Assembly: GCF_014203735.1 (NCBI RefSeq) | Contig: NZ_JACHJQ010000005.1 | Span: 530,125 to 594,124, forward strand | Reading direction: 5' to 3' | Length of the DNA: 64,000 nucleotides | From: Actinophytocola algeriensis | Lineage (GTDB): Bacteria; Actinomycetota; Actinomycetes; Mycobacteriales; Pseudonocardiaceae | Part shown: positions 54,871 to 64,000 of the stretch, piece by piece | How the letters are laid out: the number at the start of each line of letters is the position of its first letter | Numbering within the stretch: the stretch's first letter is position 1 | The notes under the pieces: generated by a model | What the model saw: the letters and a program-made list of their open reading frames with translations, nothing else | The model's database searches: none | Told to the model about the DNA's origin: nothing | Program-made: the position numbers and the translations under genes

Positions 54871-54943
54871 AGCGGACGACGGGATTCGAACCCGCGACCC
54901 TCACCTTGGCAAGGTGATGCGCTACCAGCTGCGCCACGTCCGC
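54871..54943 (-). tRNA. tRNA-Gly (GCC)
   Basis: Acceptor GCGGACG/CGTCCGC, anticodon stem TCACC/GGTGA with loop TTGCCAA. First of the Gly-Cys-Val cluster. Confidence 0.95.
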
Positions 54944-55036
54944 GAAACCTGGGGCTGTGGAACGGATTCCGTGTTCCCCGTGGTGTGAGCGAAACTCTAT
55001 CCGATGCCCATATCGACGATCACAGGGGGGTCCCTG

Positions 55037-55462
55037 TCACGTCAGGTCGGTGGAGATGAGGTGGGTCAGCGCCTCATCGACGTTCACCCAGAGGTGCTCG
55101 TTGCCCGGGACCACGACGTCGTACGTGCGGTCCAGGAAGTCGGCCAGCTCCTGTGCCGATGCCTCGAACACGGCGTGCCCCGACGGCGAACTGAGCTCGA
55201 TGACGACGACCTCGGGGTCGTCGACCGCCGGCCGGATCCGGACGTCGCCGTTGCCTGCTTCCGCGATGAGTCCGTCCGCGAGCAGGTCGCGGGCGAAGAC
55301 CCACTCGACCCATCCCGCCCGGCCGGTACGGAAGGCCGCGACAACGGCGTATGGATCGCGCGTGTCGTAGCGCAGCTCGACTTTCACCGGGACCGCGGGC
55401 GTCCGCGGCGCGAGAAGGTCGAACACCGCTGTTGAGCGGAGCGTTACGTGGTCGTTGCGCAT
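55037..55462 (-). CDS. SsgA-family sporulation/cell-division regulator
   Basis: A 141-aa protein with the SsgA-like pattern: VPVKVELRYDTRDPYAVVAAF, VEWVFARDLLADGL, GDVRIRP and ALFEAS-type strand, then ELADFLDRTYDVV. SsgA-like proteins exist in sporulating actinomycetes and position division septa. The length and ending suit SsgB, which recruits FtsZ. It implies a mycelial, sporulating host. Confidence 0.9.
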   Translation of the reverse strand: MRNDHVTLRSTAVFDLLAPRTPAVPVKVELRYDTRDPYAVVAAFRTGRAGWVEWVFARDLLADGLIAEAGNGDVRIRPAVDDPEVVVIELSSPSGHAVFEASAQELADFLDRTYDVVVPGNEHLWVNVDEALTHLISTDLT

Positions 55463-56671
55463 TGTCGCTACCCCTTTTCTCCCTTCTCAGCCTGGAAACG
55501 ACTGAGCCCCTGCCCCTGTGACGGCTGGAGGACCCCTTTCGATCGCATAATCCTCGCAGTTCACCCATCTGGGTCAGCATTTTCGGCAGAGCGCACCCGG
55601 TTCGCGACGCTCCGTGAGTCGTGCCGGTCCGTCAATCGCCATGCCGGCGAGGATCGGCTGCGCCCCGGTAGCGCCGTGGCCCGGATGTTGCTCGTGCCAA
55701 CCGGCAACTTACCTCAGGGTAGGGCCATACATCCCGCAGCGAACCAGAATTTCCCCTAACCGGACACCAACTTGAGTCGGGAAGGAACCTGGTGACACGC
55801 CAGGGTGAACAAGGGCTGACCCATACGGGTGATGAATAGTCCAAGCAGGACGGTGCTCGTCCTGGCGGTGATCAAAACCGGTCTGCCGCGACTCACCTCA
55901 AAGTGGACCTGCTTCACCCGATGGTGGGCTAAAGCCACTCCAACTAGGTGATTTCGACGACACGGGCGCAACGTTGAGTGTCGACGCGACTACGCGCATC
56001 TGCGGCCGATGGTGTGACATGGCCTCTGACCAGCCGGAAATCGACGGCGTCTGAACGTATGTCACGCGAGCGTGACCGTCCATTGCCGGATAGGCATCAC
56101 ATGGCGAGTTTGTGATGCGTGCCACAGCGGCTGTGAAGGCAATTGTCGACGTCGCGGAGCGGCGGTTCCGGTCTGCGGCGATGACAGGGCGTAGCCGGCT
56201 GTGTCCGAATCGGGTGTGGGCGCAGTGGGCTGGCTGGGCGAGCCCGGGCTGGTCGCGGGTGCACCGGCGAGATGGGGTGGAGGTGGCAGGAGAACAGCTG
56301 TCGAGGGCGCCTATCGGGACCTGGAAGCGCTGGACGGTTGCGACGTGGATGGGAGGCGGTGAGGAGGTCGGCGATGGGGACGTGGGCAGGAGGACTGGAG
56401 TGATGGGCGGGAGTGCGGACGACTGGGAGGCGGGAAGGGGCTGGGCTGCGGGAGCGTAGGGCGGGAGCGCTGAGCGTCAGGAGAACTGCGAGGTGAGGGG
56501 CTGCGAGCTGGGCGATGCGGGGGCGAGGTGGTTGGCCGGCGATCGCGGTCAAGGGGTGGTTGCCAGGGGACGACGGCCGGAGGGTTAGGCCGGGGGTGGG
56601 CCTCAGTGGCCGATGCTGTGGTGCCGGGCGCCAGGGATGCTGCACCCCAGGGGCACACCCCGGAAACGACA
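55463..56671. other. Long intergenic region, no convincing gene
   Basis: Several open frames exist, but composition is repetitive (GC-rich, Arg/Pro/Ser shadow proteins at 56100-56650) and no domain can be read. A minus-frame at 55790-55960 (HHRVKQVHFEVSRGRP) looks protein-like but has no identifiable family. Confidence 0.5.
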
Positions 56672-56717
56672 AAGGCCGACCCGGCTCGCGTTTGACTGCG
56701 AGTGATGGGTCGGCCTT
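56672..56717. terminator. Terminator of tRNA-Val (CAC)
   Basis: AAGGCCGACCC (56672-56682) pairs exactly with GGGTCGGCCTT (56707-56717), nine bases after the tRNA 3' end on the minus strand. Confidence 0.8.
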
Positions 56718-56725
56718 CGGAGGGG

Positions 56726-56797
56726 TGGGCGATACTGGGATCGAACCAGTGACCTTTCCGGTGTGAGCGGAACGCTCTCCCGCTGAGCTAATCGCCC
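56726..56797 (-). tRNA. tRNA-Val (CAC)
   Basis: Same acceptor as tRNA-Val(GAC), anticodon stem TTCCG/CGGAA with loop CTCACAC. Confidence 0.95.
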
Positions 56798-56867
56798 CTC
56801 AGCGATGCGGGAAGACTACCGGATGCCTCTCGTGGGGGTTCGCGGAGGGTCACCATATGATCTTCGG

Positions 56868-57767
56868 GTGCCTTTACCTGCGGCTAAGCCGTTCGCTGTC
56901 CTTGCTGTCGCGGGGTTGCTGGTCGCTGGGTGTGCCGGGGAGGAGGCGCCGCCGAGCGTGTTCTCCTCCGGGCTCCTCGGGGCGCTTGGGAAGGTTCGGG
57001 GTAACCCGGACTCCCGGGTCGCCGTGGAGTACGGGGCGCCTGCTCGGGTTCGGGAGCTGGGGGAGCGGTATCGGTCCCTCGAGGGGTATGGGTTCGGGAC
57101 CATCGTCAACACGGCGAAGCTCGTCGACGACGCTGTCGGGGTTGATCCCGGGGCCTTCGATGAGGCGATTCTGGTCGGGCAGCCGCCTCGGTGGGGGGCC
57201 GTGTTGTGGGGTGACTACGACGTGGACACGGTGAACGACCGGCTGGGCGAGATGGGGATCGAGCGGGACGAGCAGGACGGGGCTACCCGCTGGACCAGTG
57301 GAGCGGACTTCGAGATCGACTTCGACGGTCCGTTCATGGGTGTGGTGCAGACCAACCAGTTCAACTCGATCAGGACCGCTGAGGGGGCGTTCGCGTACGC
57401 GCCTGCCGCGGCCGGGGTCGACTGGGTCACCGACCCTGGTGACTCGACTCTGGCTGACGACGAACGAATGAGCGGGTTCGCGCGGTGTCTCGGGGACGTC
57501 GTCGCTGCTCGGATTGAGCAGGTGGGCGTTGGTGTGCGGGAGGACGGGACCGAGGTGTTCTGTCTCGAGGGCGAGAAGAGCGGCATCGAGCGGGCGTTGG
57601 ACGGGGACGTGCCGTCCTCGCGGGAGCCTTGGGACGAGCTCCTGCCCGGCATGGAGGTCGAGCAGGACGGCGACCTCGTGCGGGTGACGGCGCCTGCCGA
57701 CGGGGACGCGCCCGTCGGACGGGCGTTGCGGGCCATGGTGACCGGGGATCTTCGGGGTCTCGGGTGA
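56868..57767 (+). CDS. Lipoprotein of unknown function
   Basis: A 299-aa protein from GTG 56868; longer starts overlap the tRNA. The signal peptide ends in the lipobox LVAGC (Cys ~21). The mature part is acidic and rich in Asp/Gly (FDEAILVGQPPRWGAVLWGD, DTVNDRLGEMGIERDEQDG). No family recognised. A strong bidirectional terminator follows. Confidence 0.8.
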   Translation: MPLPAAKPFAVLAVAGLLVAGCAGEEAPPSVFSSGLLGALGKVRGNPDSRVAVEYGAPARVRELGERYRSLEGYGFGTIVNTAKLVDDAVGVDPGAFDEAILVGQPPRWGAVLWGDYDVDTVNDRLGEMGIERDEQDGATRWTSGADFEIDFDGPFMGVVQTNQFNSIRTAEGAFAYAPAAAGVDWVTDPGDSTLADDERMSGFARCLGDVVAARIEQVGVGVREDGTEVFCLEGEKSGIERALDGDVPSSREPWDELLPGMEVEQDGDLVRVTAPADGDAPVGRALRAMVTGDLRGLG

Positions 57768-57772
57768 CGAGA

Positions 57773-57802
57773 AGGCCCCGCCGGGGTGAACCGGCGGGGC
57801 CT
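57773..57802. terminator. Bidirectional terminator
   Basis: AGGCCCCGCCGG (57773-57784) and CCGGCGGGGCCT (57791-57802): perfect 12-bp stem between convergent genes. Confidence 0.9.
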
Positions 57803-57836
57803 CCTGGATCGAACACGGTCTACACCGTCAGCACCC

Positions 57837-59258
57837 TCAGCGGCCGTAGCGGCCCTGGGTCTGGACGTTCAGCTCGTCCATCCGCACGTGCTTCGCGGGG
57901 TTCGTGCGCGGGTCGTTGATGCTGATGACATCAAAGCCCTTGCCGAGGTCGGACGAGAAGATGTAGCCGTTGTAGTAGTACGCCGACCAGCTGCCGCCGC
58001 CCGTGTCCGGGTCGGCCGCGGGGCCGCGCTCGATGAAGCCGATCTTCTTCGGCTTCGACGAGTCGGTGAAGTCCCAGACCTGGATGCCGCCCATGTACCA
58101 GGCCTGGACCATGATGTCCTTGCCCTTGACCGGGATCAGCGAACCGTTGTGCGCGACGCAGTTCTCGTCGTCGGTCTGGAAGCGGTCGATCTTGAAGTAG
58201 CTCTTGAACACGAGCTTGCGGTTGTCACCACGACCGACGATGTCGTAGATGCCGTCCGCGCCGCGCTCCTGGCCGATCTCGGCGTTGCAGGTCGCCGCGC
58301 CGCCGCCACCGAGCTCGTCGGTGAAGACGACCTTGGTGCCCGCGTTGTTGAACGTCGCCGAGTGCCAGAACGCGAAGTGCGCGTCGTCCTGGACGCGGTC
58401 GATCTCGCGCGGGGCGAGGCGGTTGCTGATGTCGAACAGCACACCGTCACCCATGCAGGCACCCGCTGCGAGGTCCTGCTCCGGGTACGCGGTGATGTCG
58501 TGGCAGCCCGTGGTGGCGGACGTGCCGTTCGGGTACGGGTTGCCGTCACCGGGGTTGCCGCCGTCCGGGAACAGGACCGGCGTGGCAGCGACCTTGGCCG
58601 CCCTCGGGTTGCGCAGTGGCACCTCGACGATCGAGATCTTGTCGTGCGGCGGCTGGCACTTCGAGATGGACGCCGACGGGCTGTACGACGACACGTACAG
58701 GTAGGCCGTCTTGTGGTCCTTCGACGGCACCAGCGTGTGCGTGTGCGAGCCACACGCGGTCTCCACGGCCTTGACGTACCGCGGCGCCCGCTTGTCGCTC
58801 ACGTCGAAGATCTTGATGCCCTCCCAGTACGCCTTGGAGCCGTCGTTCTGGGACACCGAGTTGCACGAGTCGTCGCTGCGACGCGAGTCGGTGGACAGGA
58901 ACACCAGGTCGCCGCTGATCGAGATGTCGTTCTGCGAGCCGGGGCAGAGCACCTGGCTCACGATCTTCGTCTTCCTGGGGTTCTTGATGTCGTAGATGGT
59001 GAAGCCGAGGTAGTTGCCGACGAACGCGTAGTGACCCTGGAACGCGATGTCAGTGCCCGTCGAGCCGGTGCCGGCGAGCGGCGCGGACGGCGGGATGTTC
59101 AGTTCGTGCTTCATGTTCGGGCTGCTGACGATCTCGTCCGCGCCCGGGAAGTCCTGTGCGGACGCCCCGGGAGCGGTGAGTACACCGATCGCCAGGGTTG
59201 CCGCGCCGATCGCGGCGACTGACACTCTTCGACGCCAGCCGCGCAGGGTGGAGCTCAC
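57837..59258 (-). CDS. Secreted LVIVD-repeat beta-propeller protein
   Basis: A 473-aa protein with a signal peptide (twin Arg in GWRRRVSVAAIGAA, cleavage near ASA). The propeller carries LVIVD-like repeats: YAFVGNYLGFTIYDIKNP, WEGIKIFDVSDKRAPRYVK, VLFDISNRLAPREIDR, MGGIQVWDFTDSSKPKKIG. His, Asp and Cys are frequent, and a GSHTHT motif could bind metal. Function unknown; such proteins are common in actinobacterial culture fluid. Divergent from the DUF305 gene. Confidence 0.87.
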   Translation of the reverse strand: MSSTLRGWRRRVSVAAIGAATLAIGVLTAPGASAQDFPGADEIVSSPNMKHELNIPPSAPLAGTGSTGTDIAFQGHYAFVGNYLGFTIYDIKNPRKTKIVSQVLCPGSQNDISISGDLVFLSTDSRRSDDSCNSVSQNDGSKAYWEGIKIFDVSDKRAPRYVKAVETACGSHTHTLVPSKDHKTAYLYVSSYSPSASISKCQPPHDKISIVEVPLRNPRAAKVAATPVLFPDGGNPGDGNPYPNGTSATTGCHDITAYPEQDLAAGACMGDGVLFDISNRLAPREIDRVQDDAHFAFWHSATFNNAGTKVVFTDELGGGGAATCNAEIGQERGADGIYDIVGRGDNRKLVFKSYFKIDRFQTDDENCVAHNGSLIPVKGKDIMVQAWYMGGIQVWDFTDSSKPKKIGFIERGPAADPDTGGGSWSAYYYNGYIFSSDLGKGFDVISINDPRTNPAKHVRMDELNVQTQGRYGR

Positions 59259-59345
59259 GACGGTCCCCTCTCGTGCCGTTGGGATGACACATTATGAACA
59301 GTTGGGTCGGGAATAAACTAGATCTAATCTTCGGTAGGTCGGCAG

Positions 59346-60029
59346 ATGGGAAACCGTTTTCCTGTGATAGTGACGAACTGGACATACCGGCTGGCCACGG
59401 CCGGTGCCGGGGTGGTCCTCACCCTAGGTGTGCTCGCCGGCTGCAGCAGTGAGCCACCGCCTCCGCCGACCAACTCCGCGCCCGTGATCGTCCCGGGCGC
59501 ACCGGGGGAGGAGGCCAGCACGATCCCGCCCGGCGAGGCCTCCGTCGCCGAGCAGCCCGGGCCCAACGACGCGGACAAGGCGTTCATCACGGACATGATC
59601 GTCCACCACCAGCAGGCGGTCTACATGTCGGGCCTGGCGCCCGAGCGGGCATCGTCAAGCGACGTAAAAGGGCTGGCAAGCCGCATCCACGACGTCCAGG
59701 GCCCCGAGATCGACATGATGAACCGCTGGCTGTCCCAGCACGCGATACCGACGGTGAACCCGAACGCGCCGCACGGCCACGGCCGCAGCGGCGGGGACAT
59801 GCCCGGCATGGCGACGCCTGAGCAGTTGGACGCCCTCGAGAAGGCGAAGGGCCAGGCGTTCGACACGCTCTTCCTGCAGCTGATGATCGCCCACCACCAG
59901 GGCGCGCTCTCCATGGCGGACGAGGTCCGGAAGAATGGCGTGGACGTGCGGGTCCAGGAGATCGCCGACGGCGTTACCGCCGAGCAGAGCGACGAGATCC
60001 GGCGCATGCAGAAGTGGCTGGGTGGCTGA
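59346..60029 (+). CDS. DUF305 lipoprotein
   Basis: A 227-aa protein. The signal peptide ends in lipobox VLAGC. Two DUF305 halves each carry the paired-His motif: DMIVHHQQAVYMSGLA and LMIAHHQGALSMADEV, with Met/His between them (HGHGRSGGDMPGM). The family is a ferritin-like helical domain, often linked to copper; metal binding is likely but unproved. Confidence 0.9.
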   Translation: MGNRFPVIVTNWTYRLATAGAGVVLTLGVLAGCSSEPPPPPTNSAPVIVPGAPGEEASTIPPGEASVAEQPGPNDADKAFITDMIVHHQQAVYMSGLAPERASSSDVKGLASRIHDVQGPEIDMMNRWLSQHAIPTVNPNAPHGHGRSGGDMPGMATPEQLDALEKAKGQAFDTLFLQLMIAHHQGALSMADEVRKNGVDVRVQEIADGVTAEQSDEIRRMQKWLGG

Positions 60030-60152
60030 GCCGGAAACCCGCAGGCCAACGCGCGGGGCGGCTCGGTAGCATCGCGGTGCGCTCGCACACTACGCACATG
60101 TAGTGCGCGAGAGGCACTCGTCGATCCCTTAACCGCACTGCCAGGAGTAATC

Positions 60153-62177
60153 GTGTCTGAGCCGCGTCCGTCTGCCGCCGAACCCACCCCGCGCGTGGTG
60201 GTGCCGGCCGGGACCACGGCGGGCGCAGCGGTCCGCGAGGCAGGTCTGCCCGGCAAGGGGCCCGACGCGATCGTCGTGGTCCGCGACGTCGACGGCCGCC
60301 TGCGTGACCTGTCCTGGACCCCGGACGCGGACGCCCAGGTGGAGCCGGTCGCGGCGGACACCGACGACGGCCGCTCGGTCATCCGGCACTCGGCCGCCCA
60401 CGTGCTGGCCCAGGCCGTGCAGCAGCAGTTCCCGGAGGCCAAGCTCGGCATCGGCCCGCCGGTCCGCGACGGCTTCTACTACGACTTCGACGTCGACAAG
60501 CCGTTCACCCCGGAGGACCTGCAGGCGCTCGAGAAGCGCATGAAGCAGATCATCAAGGGCGCGCAGCGGTTCTCCCGCCGCAAGGTCGAGTCGGTCGAGG
60601 CGGCCAAGGAGGAGCTGGCGGCCGAGCCGTACAAGCTGGAGCTGGTCGACCTCAAGAGCGACGTGGACACCGACGAGGTCATGGAGGTCGGCGGCGGCGA
60701 GCTGACCGTCTACGACAACCTCGACCCGCGCTCCGGCGAGCAGGTCTGGGGCGACCTGTGCCGCGGCCCGCACGTGCCGACCACCAAGCACATCCCGGCC
60801 TTCAAGCTGACCCGCGTCGCGGCCGCGTACTGGCGAGGGGATGAGAAGAACTCGCAGCTCCAGCGCATCTACGGCACCGCGTGGGAGTCGCAGGAGGCGC
60901 AGGACACCTACCTGGAGCGGCTGGCCGAGGCCGAACGGCGCGACCACCGCAAGCTCGGCGCCGAGCTGGACCTGTTCTCCTTCCCGGAGGAGATCGGCTC
61001 GGGGCTGCCGGTGTTCCACCCGAAGGGCGGCATCATCCGCCGCGAGCTGGAGAACTACTCCCGGCGCCGCCACGAGGAGTCGGGGTACGAGTTCGTCAAC
61101 ACCCCGCACATCACCAAGGAACAGCTGTTCCTCACCTCGGGCCACCTGCCCTACTACGCGGACACCATGTTCCCCCCGTTGAAGTTCGACGAGGAGAACT
61201 ACTACCTCAAGGCCATGAACTGCCCGATGCACCACCTGATCTTCCGGTCGCGCGGGCGGTCCTACCGGGAGCTGCCGTTGCGGCTGTTCGAGTTCGGCAC
61301 GGTGTACCGGTACGAGAAGTCGGGTGTGGTGCACGGCCTGACCCGGGTCCGCGGGCTGACCATGGACGACTCGCACATCTACTGCACCAAGGAGCAGATG
61401 CCGGCTGAGCTGCGGTCGCTGCTGCGGTTCGTGCTGGACCTGCTCGCCGACTACGGACTGTCGGACTTCTACCTGGAACTGTCGACCAAGGGTGACACCG
61501 GCAAGTTCATCGGGTCGGACGAGGAGTGGGCGGAGGCCACCGAGACGCTGCGACAGGCCGCCGTCGACTCGGGCCTCGAGCTGGTGCCGGACCCGGGTGG
61601 CGCCGCCTACTACGGCCCGAAGATCTCGGTGCAGGCCAAGGACGCGATCGGCCGGTCGTGGCAGATGTCCACCATCCAGGTGGACTTCAACCACCCGAAG
61701 CGGTTCGAGCTGGCCTACACCGCCTCCGACGGGTCCCGCCAGATGCCGGTCGTGCTGCACCGCGCCCTGTTCGGGTCGATCGAGCGGTTCTTCGGCGTGC
61801 TGACCGAGCACTACGCGGGCGCGTTCCCGGCGTGGCTCGCGCCCGTGCAGGTCGTGGGCATCCCGATCGCGGACGAGCACGCGCCGCACCTGGCCGACGT
61901 GGCGGAGAAGCTGCGCGCGGCGGGCATCCGGGTGGACGTGGACACCTCCGACGACCGCATGCAGAAGAAGATCCGCAACCACACCACCCAGAAAGTGCCG
62001 TTCATGCTGCTCGCGGGCGGCAAGGACGTGGAGGCGGGCGCGGTGTCGTTCCGGTTCCGCGACGGCAGCCAGATCAACGGTGTGCCGGTCGACGAGGCCG
62101 TGCGCACGGTGGTCGAGTGGGTCGGGCGGCGGGAGAACGAGTCGCCGTCGGCGGAGTTGGTGAAGGTCGAGAACTAG
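60153..62177 (+). CDS. thrS: Threonyl-tRNA synthetase
   Basis: A 674-aa class II synthetase from GTG 60153. Domains in order: TGS (~15-75), editing domain with [11 protein letters not shown] (HxxxH) and the later Cys-x3-H in LCRGPHV, catalytic core with the zinc Cys in AMNCPMHH, motif 2 [12 protein letters not shown], and the C-terminal anticodon-binding domain ([15 protein letters not shown]). It charges tRNA-Thr. No T-box is visible upstream. Followed 10 bases later by a HIT-family gene. Confidence 0.97.
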   Translation: MSEPRPSAAEPTPRVVVPAGTTAGAAVREAGLPGKGPDAIVVVRDVDGRLRDLSWTPDADAQVEPVAADTDDGRSVIRHSAAHVLAQAVQQQFPEAKLGIGPPVRDGFYYDFDVDKPFTPEDLQALEKRMKQIIKGAQRFSRRKVESVEAAKEELAAEPYKLELVDLKSDVDTDEVMEVGGGELTVYDNLDPRSGEQVWGDLCRGPHVPTTKHIPAFKLTRVAAAYWRGDEKNSQLQRIYGTAWESQEAQDTYLERLAEAERRDHRKLGAELDLFSFPEEIGSGLPVFHPKGGIIRRELENYSRRRHEESGYEFVNTPHITKEQLFLTSGHLPYYADTMFPPLKFDEENYYLKAMNCPMHHLIFRSRGRSYRELPLRLFEFGTVYRYEKSGVVHGLTRVRGLTMDDSHIYCTKEQMPAELRSLLRFVLDLLADYGLSDFYLELSTKGDTGKFIGSDEEWAEATETLRQAAVDSGLELVPDPGGAAYYGPKISVQAKDAIGRSWQMSTIQVDFNHPKRFELAYTASDGSRQMPVVLHRALFGSIERFFGVLTEHYAGAFPAWLAPVQVVGIPIADEHAPHLADVAEKLRAAGIRVDVDTSDDRMQKKIRNHTTQKVPFMLLAGGKDVEAGAVSFRFRDGSQINGVPVDEAVRTVVEWVGRRENESPSAELVKVEN

Positions 62178-62187
62178 GATCGGTCCC

Positions 62188-62739
62188 ATGACCGGTGCGG
62201 AGTTCGTCGAGCAGGATGGCGTCGGGGTGCCCGACGCGTTGCAGCGCCTGTGGACCCCGCACCGCATGGCGTACATCAAGGGCGAGAACAAGCCGGTCGG
62301 CGAGGAGTCGGACGGGTGCCCGTTCTGTCGGCTGCCCGCGCTCGACGACGCCGACGCGCTGATCATCGCGCGTGGTGAGCTGGTGTACGGGGTGCTGAAC
62401 CTGTACCCCTACAACCCCGGGCACCTGATGGTGGTGCCGTACCGGCACGTCGCCGACTACACCGACCTCACGCCGGCGGAGACGACGGAGCTGGCCGAGT
62501 TCACCCAGCGGGCGATGACCGTCGCCAGGGCGGTGTCGGTGCCGCACGGGTTCAACATCGGGATGAACCAGGGCGTGATCGCGGGGGCCGGGATCGCCGC
62601 GCACCTGCACCAGCACGTGGTGCCCCGGTGGGGTGGGGACTCGAACTTCATGCCGGTGGTCGGGCACACGAAGGTGCTGCCGCAGCTGCTGGGCGACACC
62701 CGGGCGATGCTGGCGAAGGCCTGGGCCGAGATGGCGTGA
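62188..62739 (+). CDS. HIT-domain nucleotide hydrolase/AP4A phosphorylase-like
   Basis: A 183-aa protein. HIT motif HLHQHVVPRW (H-x-H-x-H) is present, with the N-terminal CPFCRLP zinc-type pair and YPYNPGHLMVVPYRH. Family members hydrolyse or phosphorolyse dinucleoside polyphosphates. It directly follows thrS, a common actinobacterial order. Confidence 0.93.
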   Translation: MTGAEFVEQDGVGVPDALQRLWTPHRMAYIKGENKPVGEESDGCPFCRLPALDDADALIIARGELVYGVLNLYPYNPGHLMVVPYRHVADYTDLTPAETTELAEFTQRAMTVARAVSVPHGFNIGMNQGVIAGAGIAAHLHQHVVPRWGGDSNFMPVVGHTKVLPQLLGDTRAMLAKAWAEMA

Positions 62740-62768
62740 AGGACCCGTCCGGTGTGGACGGGTCCTTC
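62738..62768. terminator. Terminator of thrS-HIT operon
   Basis: GAAGGACCCGTCC (62738-62750) and GGACGGGTCCTTC (62756-62768): a perfect 13-bp stem with a 5-nt loop, overlapping the HIT stop codon. Confidence 0.93.
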
Positions 62769-62794
62769 GTCGCGGTGGGAACTCGGGGCCGGGC

Positions 62795-63361
62795 TCAGGC
62801 CTCCGGCTGGCGGAGGTAGGCCTCCACCTCGATGTGGATGTCGACCTTGTCGGCGACGACGGCGATGCCGTTCTGGACGCCTTCCCAGTTGACGTTGAAG
62901 TCCTTGCGGTTGATCGACGCGTTCGCGGTGAAGCCGGCGACGGTGCGGCCGTCCGGGTGCTGGCCGATGCCGTTGAACTCGAAGGTCAGCGGGACGGTCT
63001 TGGTGACGTCCTTGAGGGTCAGCTCACCGTCGAGGACGAACTTGTCGCCGTCCTGGCGCGCGCCGTTCGCCTTGTAGGTCATCGTCGAGTACTTGTCGGA
63101 CTCGAAGAACTCGGCGGAGCGCAGGTGGCCGTCGCGGTACTCGTTGTTCGTGGTGATCGAGTTGAGGGCGACCTCGACCTCGATGCTGGACTCGAGCGGG
63201 TTCTCGGCCGTGGTGATCGAGCCGGAGAACTCGGCGAACCGGCCTCGGACCTTCGTGACCACCAGGTGGCGGACGACGAAGCCCACTTCGGAGTGCGAGG
63301 GGTCGATGTCCCAGGTACCCGCGACGTAGCCGGGGATCTCGACGCTGGTGGCGCTGCTCAT
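62795..63361 (-). CDS. YceI-family lipid-binding protein
   Basis: A 188-aa lipocalin-like protein: AGTWDIDPSHSEVGFVVRHL at the start, GRFAEFSGSI, SAEFFESDKYSTMTY, VTKTVPLTFEF and the end strand VADKVDIHIEVEAYL. YceI proteins bind polyisoprenoid or fatty amides. No signal peptide, so cytoplasmic here. Divergent from the MarR gene with shared TAGTTGA boxes, so probably its target. Confidence 0.93.
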   Translation of the reverse strand: MSSATSVEIPGYVAGTWDIDPSHSEVGFVVRHLVVTKVRGRFAEFSGSITTAENPLESSIEVEVALNSITTNNEYRDGHLRSAEFFESDKYSTMTYKANGARQDGDKFVLDGELTLKDVTKTVPLTFEFNGIGQHPDGRTVAGFTANASINRKDFNVNWEGVQNGIAVVADKVDIHIEVEAYLRQPEA

Positions 63362-63384
63362 CGGGAAAGGTCCTCCTGTGGAGA

Positions 63385-63438
63385 TAGTTGAACGATCAGC
63401 TATCCGTGACCGTACACCTAGTTGATTGAGAGTTCAAC
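63385..63438. promoter_or_regulatory. MarR-type operators between yceI-like and marR-like genes
   Basis: TAGTTGA recurs at 63385 and 63419. The first is a dyad with TCAGCTA (63396-63402); the second with TCAAC (63434-63438), as GTTGA-N8-TCAAC. The spacing and divergent layout suit autoregulation by the MarR protein. Confidence 0.5.
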
Positions 63439-63453
63439 AAGTACACTGGGGGC

Positions 63454-63957
63454 ATGTCCGAGACCCGATGGCTGTCCGAGCGCGAGCAGGAGATCTGGCG
63501 TTCGTTCCTGTCGGCGACCATGGGGCTGACCGACGCGCTCGCCCGGCAGCTCCAGCGGGACGCCGCGATGCCTCACGCCTACTACGAGATCCTCGTCGCG
63601 TTGTCCGAGGCGCCGGACCGCACGCTGCGGATGAGCGAGCTGGCCGGCGTCCGAAACTCCTCCCGCAGCAGGCTGTCGCACGCGGTCGCCCGCCTCGAGG
63701 AGGCGGGCTGGGTGCGCCGCCGCGACTGCCCGACCGACAAGCGCGGCTCGTTCGCGATGCTGACGGACGACGGGTACGCGGCACTCGAGGCCGCCGCCCC
63801 CGGGCACGTGACCGAGGTGCGGGAGAAGCTGTTCGACCAGCTCACCCCCGAGCAGGTGGAGCAGCTGGGCGAGATCAGCAGGGCCATCCAGCGCGGCCTC
63901 GGCACCGCACCCGCGGTGACGTGCCCGAGCCTCACCGCGGAGGGACGCGCGTCCTGA
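63454..63957 (+). CDS. MarR-family transcriptional regulator
   Basis: A 167-aa winged-helix regulator: LSEREQEIWRSFLSATMGLT, MPHAYYEILVALSEAPD, LRMSELAGVRNSSRSRLSHA (recognition helix), VRRRDCPTDKRGSFAMLTDDG (wing). A Cys in the wing could be redox-sensitive. Divergent from the YceI gene. Confidence 0.93.
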   Translation: MSETRWLSEREQEIWRSFLSATMGLTDALARQLQRDAAMPHAYYEILVALSEAPDRTLRMSELAGVRNSSRSRLSHAVARLEEAGWVRRRDCPTDKRGSFAMLTDDGYAALEAAAPGHVTEVREKLFDQLTPEQVEQLGEISRAIQRGLGTAPAVTCPSLTAEGRAS

Positions 63958-64000
63958 CCCACGGCAGACAGAACCGTCCGGTGTCTGGACTGAGTGAAGC

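Noticed and set aside
56097..56672. Minus-strand Pro/Arg-rich ORFs between ssgA-like and tRNA-Val genes
   Set aside because: Low-complexity composition on both strands and no RBS or family pattern.
60030..60152. T-box or riboswitch before thrS
   Set aside because: No T-box core, specifier stem or antiterminator is readable in the 123-bp leader.

Overview
The window is high-GC DNA from a filamentous actinomycete. An SsgA-family sporulation protein, a CsoR/CopZ copper operon, a NADH-linked formate dehydrogenase operon, a very large RHS protein and the tRNA Gly-Cys-Val cluster point to the Pseudonocardiales (Lentzea/Saccharothrix/Actinosynnema-like). That placement is inference from gene content, not a database match.

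Layout. 0.1-9.1 kb: a copper type II monooxygenase-like lipoprotein, a DoxX-Rieske membrane protein, one broken and one intact NarL-type response regulator, a transporter-glycosyltransferase fusion, a frameshifted DUF998 protein, and an MprAB-like two-component system. 9.1-15.2 kb: the first copy of a three-copy repeat, a bacterial NACHT NTPase (candidate defence protein), and fragments of RHS, PLP-enzyme and NB-ARC genes. 15.2-21.2 kb: an intact fdsGBAD-fdhD formate dehydrogenase operon. 21.2-26.3 kb: a graveyard of fragments (amino-acid dehydrogenase, LuxR, RskA, peroxiredoxin, PLP enzyme, rhodanese, FecE-type ATPase) and a frameshifted IS630 element. 26.5-34.9 kb: a metal, probably copper, island with a Met-rich membrane protein, an HMA-transposase fusion, BlaI/CopY, an M56 protease, DUF6153, an MFS exporter and csoR-copZ followed by a copA stub. 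35.7-44.2 kb: an 8.2-kb RHS polymorphic toxin with an overlapping small downstream gene, probably its immunity gene, closed by a terminator. 44.2-47.9 kb: repeat copy 2, more remnants, an FtsX-like ectodomain protein and small hypotheticals. 47.9-50.5 kb: an overlapping pair of unknown genes (462-aa protein plus anchored beta-propeller). 50.7-54.7 kb: repeat copy 3, an IS3 element inside a broken gene, an excisionase-like gene and an integrase beside tRNA genes. 54.7-64 kb: ordinary chromosome (tRNAs, ssgA-like, lipoproteins, LVIVD protein, DUF305, thrS, HIT, YceI, MarR).

The accessory part (about 9-54 kb) mixes intact selfish or defence-type modules with many truncated housekeeping genes, and ends at an integrase next to a tRNA cluster, as in an old, decaying integrative island. 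The most unusual item is the repeat at 9.8, 45.0 and 50.7 kb. It carries a purine-rich leader, a possible 23-codon ORF, and two stems whose variable positions all keep pairing, which suggests a structured RNA.
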